This document shows positions 1-4,595 of a stretch of 6,002 nt of DNA, one piece after another. Under the pieces are notes generated by a model. That model saw only the letters and a list, made by a program, of their open reading frames with translations. It was not told where the DNA came from and did not search any database. A program made the position numbers and the translations under genes. Source of the stretch: Bacillota bacterium (lineage in GTDB: Bacteria; Bacillota; Clostridia; Peptostreptococcales; Anaerovoracaceae); NCBI GenBank assembly GCA_016302545.1, contig JAEDNK010000093.1:1-6002 (forward strand), in the 5' to 3' direction. Each line of letters begins with the position of its first letter. Positions within the stretch are counted from its first letter, which is position 1.

Positions 1-248
1 TGGGAAATATCGGTCACTATGATTATCTTGTCCTCAAGGGCTTCGCCGTATTCCAAAAGTAAATCTTTTGCTTCCTTACCTTCCTTGACGCAGCCCATTA
101 CGAAGTTTTCCAGATTGCTGATGACCTTAAAGGAAAGGTCAAGCACAGCTTCCTCTTTGCAATGGAAAACATCTTTTTCCGTCATATTAAAATTATCCAA
201 TGCATATTCAAGCTTGCCCTGATATGCACCTCCGAAAATTAAAATCAT
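1..248 (-). CDS. CobU-related small P-loop protein (partial, 3' end off window)
   Basis: This is the fourth gene of the leftward cob operon. Only about the first 82 codons are present; the gene continues beyond base 1. The ATG at 248-246 is chosen because an AGGAGG lies 8 nt upstream. The N-terminus MILIFGGAYQGKLEYA resembles the start of CobU-type adenosylcobinamide kinases, with a glycine-rich P-loop GGAYQGK at residues 6-12. The Ser/Thr that normally follows the Walker A lysine is replaced by Leu13. The RIxxH segment, which carries the guanylylated His in true CobU, is absent. Near the truncated end, IIIVTDIS (about residues 74-81) matches the beta-strand of CobU (VLVTNEVG in Salmonella). 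By family resemblance this is a CobU-superfamily protein that automated pipelines would probably label adenosylcobinamide kinase. Whether it has kinase activity, or assists the complete CobU two genes upstream, cannot be told from this fragment. Confidence 0.72.
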   Translation of the reverse strand, partial: MILIFGGAYQGKLEYALDNFNMTEKDVFHCKEEAVLDLSFKVISNLENFVMGCVKEGKEAKDLLLEYGEALEDKIIIVTDIS

Positions 249-256
249 TATTATAT

Positions 257-262
257 CCTCCT
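257..262 (-). promoter_or_regulatory. Ribosome binding site of the CobU-related gene, overlapping the cobS stop
   Basis: AGGAGG on the minus strand, 8 nt before the ATG at 248. Its first two bases are the last two of the cobS TAG stop (261-263). A ribosome ending cobS would therefore sit on this site, which suggests translational coupling. Confidence 0.8.
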
Positions 263-1085
263 AGCAGAATACCAGCATAGCCACGCCGCAGAATTCTCCC
301 CAGACTATGCCGTAGCCGGCTATATCTCCGCTCATGCCGCCAAGCTGTTTTTTGGCGTATGTTATGGAAATAAAGGTTCCGAGAACCACGGCTCCGTAAA
401 CCAGAGCGGTGGATGCATAGTATGTGCTTGCCCAAAAGCCCAGGGCGGTGTAGATTACAAGCTGAATCAGCAGCAGCATGATGCCCTGCTTTTTGGTGGC
501 AGCCGCAGGCTTTTCTTCCGCTTCATCTTGGGTCTCAGCTTCGGTCTCATCTGAAGAGGAAAAGCTGCTTTCGGAAAGAGACGCATACTGACTTGTGCCC
601 AGAGGCTTGCTCAGGAGAACTTCAAGCCCCGCAATTGACCGGCTCAGCACTGTAATAATGACGATATTCACAAAGTCCATTCCCATACTTGCCGCCGTGG
701 AGATAAAGGCAAAATATCCCAGAATCATAAACACTGCACTGATAACAGCAAAGGCACCCGTATGAGTATCCTTGAGAATACGCTGCCTGTCTTCAAGAGG
801 TCTTCTGGACATTATTGCGTCGCTGCAGTCCATGAAGCCGTCCGCATGCATGAAGCCGCAGAGGGCAAAGGGTAGGAAGGCAAGTATAAAGGAGACTACC
901 AGAAAAGGAAAGCTCAGATACACAAGTCCTACGTAAATTCCCGCCCACAGGAGACCGATTATAAGACCAATAGTTGGCAGAAAGCCCAGCATCAGGCTTT
1001 TGCAGTTATCGTCCCAGCGCTTTACAGGGCAGGGTAAGGAGCAGAAATTGCCCCAAGTCATCAAAAATCCGGTTAATAATTTCAC
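261..1085 (-). CDS. cobS: Adenosylcobinamide-GDP ribazoletransferase (cobalamin synthase, CobS)
   Basis: Integral membrane enzyme that condenses adenosylcobinamide-GDP with alpha-ribazole or its 5'-phosphate to form the cobalamin nucleotide loop, releasing GMP. The protein is 274 aa. The family hallmark is clear at residues 77-113: GFMHADGFMDCSDA followed by RRPLEDRQRILKDTHTGAF, corresponding to the CobS pattern G-H-DG-x2-D-x2-D, R-x2-L and KD-x3-G. Hydrophobic segments lie at about 33-75, 113-131, 136-158, 201-220 and 224-243. The C-terminus has GGMSGDIAGYGIVWGE (249-264), equivalent to the usual GG-x-(T/S)GD-x2-G. The start is GTG at 1085, chosen because AAAGGAG lies 9 nt upstream and the N-terminus MKLLTGFLMTWGNFCSLP matches the family start. 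Residues about 164-200 form a Ser/Glu/Ala-rich acidic stretch between two membrane segments that is not typical of CobS and accounts for its slightly greater length. It lies 22 bp after cobU and is cotranscribed with it. Confidence 0.93.
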   Translation of the reverse strand: MKLLTGFLMTWGNFCSLPCPVKRWDDNCKSLMLGFLPTIGLIIGLLWAGIYVGLVYLSFPFLVVSFILAFLPFALCGFMHADGFMDCSDAIMSRRPLEDRQRILKDTHTGAFAVISAVFMILGYFAFISTAASMGMDFVNIVIITVLSRSIAGLEVLLSKPLGTSQYASLSESSFSSSDETEAETQDEAEEKPAAATKKQGIMLLLIQLVIYTALGFWASTYYASTALVYGAVVLGTFISITYAKKQLGGMSGDIAGYGIVWGEFCGVAMLVFC

Positions 1086-1094
1086 TTCAGACTA

Positions 1095-1101
1095 CTCCTT
1101 T
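1095..1101 (-). promoter_or_regulatory. Ribosome binding site supporting the GTG start of cobS
   Basis: AAAGGAG on the minus strand lies 9 nt before the GTG at 1085-1083. No in-frame ATG has a comparable site, so this decides the start. Confidence 0.75.
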
Positions 1102-1107
1102 AATTAA

Positions 1108-1659
1108 TCATTTGTATAAGTATTTGAAACCGTAGGAGACTTCTACGACCTGATCGCATAATGCGGCCAGAGTCCTGTCGATAAGCGCAAGCCCCCTGCG
1201 GTAGTTCTCTGTGTATTCGTCAAAGAGCCGACCGTCGGAATAGATATAATCGGAAACGAAAACGGTGTTTCCGGTACGATTTGCGAACTCGCTCAGTTCT
1301 GCTGCCAGCTTCTCTGCCGCATCGAGGACAACAGTGCCCTCCGGCAGAAACATTTCATTGGAAAGCAGTGCTGTTACGCTGTCAAGGAGGAAAACTCCTC
1401 CGGGAGAGACTTTCTCGCCGGACAGGGTAGAACCTATGAGTGCCTCGCAGATGTTTCGCCCTTGTTCAATGGTGTCAAACCCCCAGCCTTCCCGCTCGGA
1501 AAGGTGGCGGCGTATGCGCGCTCTGTCCTCATCATCTGTGGGTATCATCGTTGCAAGATAGTAAAGGGGAAGAGACTTTTCCCGGGACATATTCCGTGCC
1601 AGCTCCTGAGCGTGATAGGATTTTCCGTTTTTGCAGCCGCCGCTGATAAAAATATTCAT
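1108..1659 (-). CDS. cobU: Bifunctional adenosylcobinamide kinase / adenosylcobinamide-phosphate guanylyltransferase (CobU)
   Basis: Cytoplasmic enzyme that phosphorylates adenosylcobinamide and then transfers GMP from GTP to give adenosylcobinamide-GDP, the substrate of CobS. The 183 aa length is normal (Salmonella CobU is about 181). Visible motifs are the Walker A loop GGCKNGKS (7-14), YLAT (34-37), DDEDRARIRRH (42-52) with His52 in the conserved RIxxH position of the guanylylated His, and LLDSVTALLSNEMF (91-104), equivalent to LLECITTMVTNLLF in Salmonella. The C-terminal third is divergent. Where Salmonella has TNEVGMGIVPE, this protein has SDYIYSDGRLFDE (136-148), although the following helix and the end (DQVVEVSYG) still align. 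The ATG at 1659 overlaps the cobT stop as TAATG, so translation is probably coupled. The upstream sequence is purine-rich (GGAAGAAGGAAAGAAAGGGA) rather than a clean AGGAGG. I am sure of the family; the divergent loop leaves some doubt about full bifunctionality. Confidence 0.92.
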   Translation of the reverse strand: MNIFISGGCKNGKSYHAQELARNMSREKSLPLYYLATMIPTDDEDRARIRRHLSEREGWGFDTIEQGRNICEALIGSTLSGEKVSPGGVFLLDSVTALLSNEMFLPEGTVVLDAAEKLAAELSEFANRTGNTVFVSDYIYSDGRLFDEYTENYRRGLALIDRTLAALCDQVVEVSYGFKYLYK

Positions 1660-2801
1660 TAAAAGAAATTCCCTTTCTTTCCTTCTTCCAGATAGTCTGC
1701 GTCGATAGCGCCCTCGGCGAAGGTAGCCATACCGTTCATAGTCGCGCAGGCCGTTTCGATTATCTTAAAGCTGATAGGGCAGCCGCTGCCTTCACCCAGC
1801 CTCATGCCCAGATTGAAATAAGGCTTGATACCTAAAGCCTCCACGGCTATCAGATAGCCCTTTTCCTTGGAAAGGTGGGAGCCGAACATGAAATTGATGG
1901 CATTGGGAGCCAGTCTGCAGGCGCAGAGAGCCGCAACGGCAGAAATGTAGCCGTCGATTACAACAGGTATTCTGTAATAGGCAGCACCGAGAAAAGCACC
2001 TGTCATGGCACATATATCAAAGCCGCCCGTTTTTGTCAGAATATCCATAACAAGGCCGGGGTCCAGCCCCTTGATGGCTTCGTCGACGATATGTATTTTT
2101 TTAGCAAGACCTTCATCGTTGAGCCCGCCACCTCGGCCTACCACATCGTCTCCTGTCTTGCCGCAGAGGGCAGCCAGAACACATGCGCTGGTGGTTGTAT
2201 TTCCTATGCCCATTTCACCAACACCGAAAATATCATAGCCGCAGTCCTTGACTGCCTTGGCGGCTTCCATTCCTGTCATCAGTGCGCGCAGGGCTTCTTC
2301 TTCTGTCATTGCAGGTTCTTTGGCAAGGTTTCGGGTGCCGTCTGCGATACGACGGTTTACGATTTTATCGGTAAGATGAGGCATTTTAGCCGTATATGCG
2401 ATCATTTCATCGGTATACAATGACGCGGGAATTGCCAGCTTCACCCCCGTATCCACCACCAGAAGGTCTATTCCGAAATATTTTGCCATGGAGCTTACTC
2501 CTGTATAATGGCGTGTAAAGTTTATAGTCTGGGAAAGTGTCACGGACTGAGGTGCAGAAGCCACACCCTCCTCCACAACACCGTTATCGGCGCTCATGAT
2601 AACCACTGCCTGGCGCTTCATGGAGTTTTTGACCTTTCCCGTGATGCCGGCAAGCTGAATGGAAATATCCTCCAGAGCCCCCAAGGCTCCCGTAGGCTTT
2701 GCCAGCACCTCTTGACGGGCGCGGGCCTCCTTGAGGGCATCCTCATACAGACACCCCTTTTCTTCTATATTATCAATTATTTCTTTGAGTTTTGTGTTCA
2801 T
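1659..2801 (-). CDS. cobT: Nicotinate-nucleotide--dimethylbenzimidazole phosphoribosyltransferase (CobT)
   Basis: Cytoplasmic enzyme that transfers ribose-5-phosphate from nicotinate mononucleotide to the lower-ligand base (dimethylbenzimidazole or another base), making the alpha-ribotide used by CobS. At 380 aa it is slightly longer than the usual 350 or so. Family motifs run along the whole length: KPTGALGALE (35-44), SADNGVVEEGV (70-80), GVGEMGIGNTTTSA (193-206), GRGGGLNDEGL (222-232), TGAFLGAAYYRIPVVIDGY (267-285) and MRLGEGSG (333-340). Glu337 is the expected catalytic base, equivalent to Glu317 of Salmonella CobT. The ATG at 2801 has AGGAGG 10 nt upstream. It is the promoter-proximal gene of the cob operon, in the order cobT-cobU-cobS rather than the cobU-cobS-cobT order of Salmonella. 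No base-making gene (bluB or bza) is in the window, so the lower ligand cannot be inferred. Confidence 0.96.
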   Translation of the reverse strand: MNTKLKEIIDNIEEKGCLYEDALKEARARQEVLAKPTGALGALEDISIQLAGITGKVKNSMKRQAVVIMSADNGVVEEGVASAPQSVTLSQTINFTRHYTGVSSMAKYFGIDLLVVDTGVKLAIPASLYTDEMIAYTAKMPHLTDKIVNRRIADGTRNLAKEPAMTEEEALRALMTGMEAAKAVKDCGYDIFGVGEMGIGNTTTSACVLAALCGKTGDDVVGRGGGLNDEGLAKKIHIVDEAIKGLDPGLVMDILTKTGGFDICAMTGAFLGAAYYRIPVVIDGYISAVAALCACRLAPNAINFMFGSHLSKEKGYLIAVEALGIKPYFNLGMRLGEGSGCPISFKIIETACATMNGMATFAEGAIDADYLEEGKKGNFF

Positions 2802-2811
2802 ATTATGTTAT

Positions 2812-2817
2812 CCTCCT
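2812..2817 (-). promoter_or_regulatory. Ribosome binding site of cobT
   Basis: AGGAGG on the minus strand, 10 nt before the ATG at 2801. It is a strong consensus site and confirms the start. Confidence 0.85.
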
Positions 2818-2838
2818 AAAAAGCTTTAACACCCGTAC

Positions 2839-2867
2839 ATTCTACCACATTTTTTGCCTTAAATCAT
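2839..2867 (-). promoter_or_regulatory. Predicted sigma-A promoter of the cob operon (extended -10)
   Basis: On the minus strand, TGG-TAGAAT (hexamer at 2844-2839) is a 5/6 match to TATAAT with a TGn extension. With a 17-bp spacer the -35 would be ATGATT (2867-2862), only 3/6, which is acceptable for an extended -10 promoter. An A/T-only palindrome further upstream (2879-2894) could act as an UP-like element. The start site would be near 2832, giving a leader of about 30 nt before cobT. Confidence 0.6.
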
Positions 2868-2874
2868 CTCCGTA

Positions 2875-2903
2875 TTGCAAAAATATATATTTTTTGGTAG
2901 AAT
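2875..2903 (+). promoter_or_regulatory. Predicted sigma-A promoter of the EamA-HD operon (extended -10)
   Basis: TTGCAA (2875-2880, 4/6 to TTGACA), an exact 17-bp spacer, then TAGAAT (2898-2903, 5/6) preceded by TGG, which is a TGn extended -10. The start would be near 2910, leaving about 32 nt before the ATG at 2943. The spacer is almost entirely A/T. Confidence 0.68.
2879..2894. repeat. 16-bp A/T-only palindrome between the divergent promoters
   Basis: AAAAATATATATTTTT is a perfect palindrome within the spacer of the rightward promoter and about 45-60 bp upstream of the predicted cob start. It probably represents a flexible or curved A/T tract, possibly UP-like for the cob promoter. Confidence 0.5.
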
Positions 2904-2942
2904 GAACTCATGGCTTAGTATTAAAGAAAAGGAAGAGAAAAA

Positions 2943-3860
2943 ATGAGCAAAAAAATGAAAAGCAATATTTTATTGCTGCTTACGGCCTTTATATGGGGTT
3001 CGGCATTCGTTGCCCAGAAAAGCGGAATGGACTATATCGAGCCATTCACTTACAACGGTATTCGTACCTTTATCGGCGGATTGGTTCTGATTCCGGTAAT
3101 AATCTTCTTTGCTAAGAAAAACAACAAGCAGAGCGGGAAAAACGAAAAGGCATTTGATTTTGAAAGAGATAAGATTGCCGTTATAGGCGGTATGTTCTGC
3201 GGCTTGGCACTGTTTGTGGCTTCCAGTCTGCAGCAGTTCGGCGTAAGCTATACTACGGCCGGAAAGGCAGGATTTATTACAACTCTGTATGTGGTGTTCG
3301 TGCCTATTATCAGTCTGGTTTTAAGAAAGAGAGTTAGACCGATTATGTGGCTGTGCGTTGTTTTAGGAGCAGTAGGTCTTTATCTGCTCTGCATGACAGA
3401 CGCTTCTTTCACCTTGCAGTTCGGCGATATGCTGGTGCTGCTGTGTGCCATAGCCTTTGCCGTACATATTATGGTAATTGACCACTTTTCGCCGAAGGCT
3501 GACGGTGTAAAAATTTCCTGCGTGCAGTTCCTCTTTTCCGGAGCTTTAGGAATTATATGCATGTTTATTTTTGAAAATCCGGATCTGGGCAACATCATAG
3601 CCTGCTGGCTGCCTATTCTTTATGCGGGAGTGCTGTCCTGCGGCGTGGCATACACATTGCAAGTTGTGGCTCAAGCAGACGCGGACCCTACGGCAGCTTC
3701 ACTGATTCTCTGTCTGGAATCGGTGTTTGCGGTAATTTCCGGTGCGATTTTGCTTCACGAAAGCATGTCTCCGAGAGAGCTTATGGGCTGCGCGGTAATA
3801 TTTGTGGCTGTAATCATTTCCAATCTGCCGGAAAAAAAGGTTAAGCTTGCAGATAAATAA
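2943..3860 (+). CDS. EamA/DMT-superfamily transporter
   Basis: Inner-membrane transporter of the drug/metabolite superfamily, usually a small-metabolite exporter; the substrate cannot be told from sequence. The protein is 305 aa with about ten hydrophobic segments (roughly 7-25, 38-57, 77-96, 107-127, 133-151, 161-180, 190-208, 218-243, 251-272 and 278-295), the normal EamA architecture of two five-helix repeats. The N-terminus (LLLTAFIWGSAFVAQKSG, 11-28) is the classic start of the first repeat. Matching half-repeat ends are seen at about 104-150 (TTAGKAGFITTLYVVFVPI and LRKRVRP) and 250-293 (TAASLILCLESVFAVISGAI and LHESMSPRE). A charged loop (58-77, Lys/Glu-rich) separates helices 2 and 3. 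The ATG at 2943 follows an AAAAGGAAG ribosome site. It is transcribed divergently from cobT and probably together with the HD gene 29 bp downstream. Position next to cob genes hints at a vitamin or precursor role, but this is only inference. Confidence 0.92.
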   Translation: MSKKMKSNILLLLTAFIWGSAFVAQKSGMDYIEPFTYNGIRTFIGGLVLIPVIIFFAKKNNKQSGKNEKAFDFERDKIAVIGGMFCGLALFVASSLQQFGVSYTTAGKAGFITTLYVVFVPIISLVLRKRVRPIMWLCVVLGAVGLYLLCMTDASFTLQFGDMLVLLCAIAFAVHIMVIDHFSPKADGVKISCVQFLFSGALGIICMFIFENPDLGNIIACWLPILYAGVLSCGVAYTLQVVAQADADPTAASLILCLESVFAVISGAILLHESMSPRELMGCAVIFVAVIISNLPEKKVKLADK

Positions 3861-3873
3861 CACAGATATTTTC

Positions 3874-3879
3874 AGGAGG
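3874..3879 (+). promoter_or_regulatory. Ribosome binding site of the HD-domain gene
   Basis: AGGAGG, 10 nt before the ATG at 3890, within the 29-bp gap after the EamA stop. This leaves no room for a separate promoter and supports cotranscription. Confidence 0.82.
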
Positions 3880-3889
3880 ATTCGAAAGT

Positions 3890-4444
3890 ATGATTACAAG
3901 AGACGAGGCATACGAATTACTTAAAAAATATAACGAGGATGAATTTCATCTCCATCACGGAAGAATGGTGGAAGGTACCATGAGATATTTTGCGAAGAAG
4001 CTGGGCTACGCCGACGAAGAGGAATTTTGGGGCATAGTCGGACTTCTCCATGACATCGACTTCGAGATGTGGTCGGAAGAACACTGTAAAAAAGCGCCTG
4101 AGCTTCTTCGGGAAGCCGGTGTAGAGGAAGATATGATTCATGCCATAGTGTCTCACGGATATGGACTCTGTGTAGATGTAAAACCTGAACATGAAATGGA
4201 AAAGGTTCTTTTTGCCTGTGACGAGCTCACCGGTCTGATCGGTGCAGCTGCTCTTATGAGACCTTCAAAGAGTGTCCAGGACATGGAACTCAAATCTCTT
4301 AAGAAGAAATTCAAGGACAAGAGATTTGCAGCCGGGTGTGACAGAGAGGTTATAATACAGGGGGCAGAAATGCTGGGATGGGACCTTGATGAGCTTCTGA
4401 ATCAGACTTTGGAGGCTATGAAAACCTGTGAGGAGCCTCAGTAG
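3890..4444 (+). CDS. HD-domain (HDIG-type) phosphohydrolase-like protein
   Basis: Predicted soluble metal-dependent hydrolase of the HD superfamily, 184 aa, with no membrane segment or signal peptide. The metal-ligand pattern is readable in order: His23 in LHHGRMVEG, the His54-Asp55 doublet in GLLHDIDFE, His84 and His89 in MIHAIVSHG, and Asp111 in KVLFACDELTGLI. Together they give the H...HD...H...H...D arrangement expected of a functional HD site. The C-terminal part (125-180) is charged and helical, with KSLKKKFKDKRFAAGCDRE. Single-domain proteins like this are common in Clostridia and are usually annotated only as HD or hydrolase family proteins; the substrate (a nucleotide or other phosphate ester) is unknown. 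It follows the EamA gene by 29 bp and is probably its operon partner, but I see no sequence link to the transported substrate. The motif assignment is firm; the function is open. Confidence 0.88.
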   Translation: MITRDEAYELLKKYNEDEFHLHHGRMVEGTMRYFAKKLGYADEEEFWGIVGLLHDIDFEMWSEEHCKKAPELLREAGVEEDMIHAIVSHGYGLCVDVKPEHEMEKVLFACDELTGLIGAAALMRPSKSVQDMELKSLKKKFKDKRFAAGCDREVIIQGAEMLGWDLDELLNQTLEAMKTCEEPQ

Positions 4445-4497
4445 GACTTTATCGCAATAATGCGGAAAAAATATTTTTTAAAAATTTGAAATAACCC

Positions 4498-4526
4498 TTG
4501 AAATGTCTACTCTACAGTGGTATAAA
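4498..4526 (+). promoter_or_regulatory. Predicted strong sigma-A promoter of the purine permease gene
   Basis: TTGAAA (4498-4503, 5/6), a 17-bp spacer, then TATAAA (4521-4526, 5/6), with TGG before the hexamer giving an extended -10. The upstream 4466-4497 is strongly A/T-rich, as in UP elements. The start would be near 4533, leaving a leader of about 60 nt. The promoter spans the left arm and loop of the inverted repeat at 4505-4538. Confidence 0.75.
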
Positions 4527-4548
4527 TGTAGAGTAGACTTATTTTTTT
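4505..4548 (+). terminator. Probable rho-independent terminator of the EamA-HD operon, overlapping the permease promoter
   Basis: GTCTACTCTACA (4505-4516) and TGTAGAGTAGAC (4527-4538) form a perfect 12-bp stem with a 10-nt loop, followed at once by TTATTTTTTT (4539-4548). It lies 60 bp after the HD stop. The stem is only about 40% GC. Because the same dyad is centred on a promoter -10, it could instead, or also, be an operator for a dimeric repressor. Confidence 0.6.
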
Positions 4549-4570
4549 AAGTCTCATTTTTATTTTTTTT
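4535..4570 (+). promoter_or_regulatory. Second, alternative hairpin with T-rich tail in the permease leader
   Basis: AGACTTA (4535-4541) and TAAGTCT (4548-4554) form a 7-bp perfect stem with a T6 loop, followed by CATTTTTATTTTTTTT. Its left arm shares bases 4535-4538 with the right arm of the larger hairpin, so the two cannot form together. It would lie at the very 5' end of transcripts from the predicted promoter. It is weak and A/T-rich; it may be an additional terminator, a leader stem or chance. Confidence 0.4.
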
Positions 4571-4573
4571 GAT

Positions 4574-4583
4574 AAGGAAAGGA
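4574..4583 (+). promoter_or_regulatory. Ribosome binding site deciding the ATG start of the permease
   Basis: AAGGAAAGGA lies 12 nt before the ATG at 4596. A TTG at 4569, which is also in frame, precedes this site and so is unlikely to be used. Confidence 0.62.
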
Positions 4584-4595
4584 ATTTGCAGGAAC

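Larger units (their letters stand above)
2838..2904. repeat. 10-bp inverted repeat formed by the two divergent -10 regions
   Basis: CATTCTACCA (2838-2847) and TGGTAGAATG (2895-2904) are perfect reverse complements separated by 47 bp. Each copy is the extended -10 of one divergent promoter. The symmetry may simply reflect two similar promoters, or the pair may be bound by a shared regulator. Confidence 0.7.

Noticed and set aside
19..222. 67-codon plus-strand frame at the left edge
   Set aside because: It is antisense to the CobU-related gene, which has a proper ribosome site and P-loop. The translation is Ser-rich and unrecognisable.
1875..2423. 182-codon open frame on the plus strand antisense to cobT
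   Set aside because: It lies wholly inside cobT, whose family motifs are continuous. The translation shows no recognisable domain, is Cys/His/Ser-rich like other antisense shadows, and has no convincing ribosome site.
4453..4464. Small hairpin CGCA-ATAA-TGCG just after the HD stop codon
   Set aside because: The stem is only 4 bp and is followed by A-rich rather than T-rich sequence, so it is too weak to be called a terminator.
4505..4538. BlaI/CopY-type operator (TACAnnTGTA) reading of the dyad before the permease
   Set aside because: The arms contain TACA and TGTA, but they are separated by 10 nt instead of 2, so the known spacing is not met.
4569..4595. N-terminal extension of the permease from a TTG at 4569
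   Set aside because: The TTG lies upstream of the only purine-rich ribosome site (4574-4583) and directly after a T-tract. The ATG at 4596 gives the usual family N-terminus.
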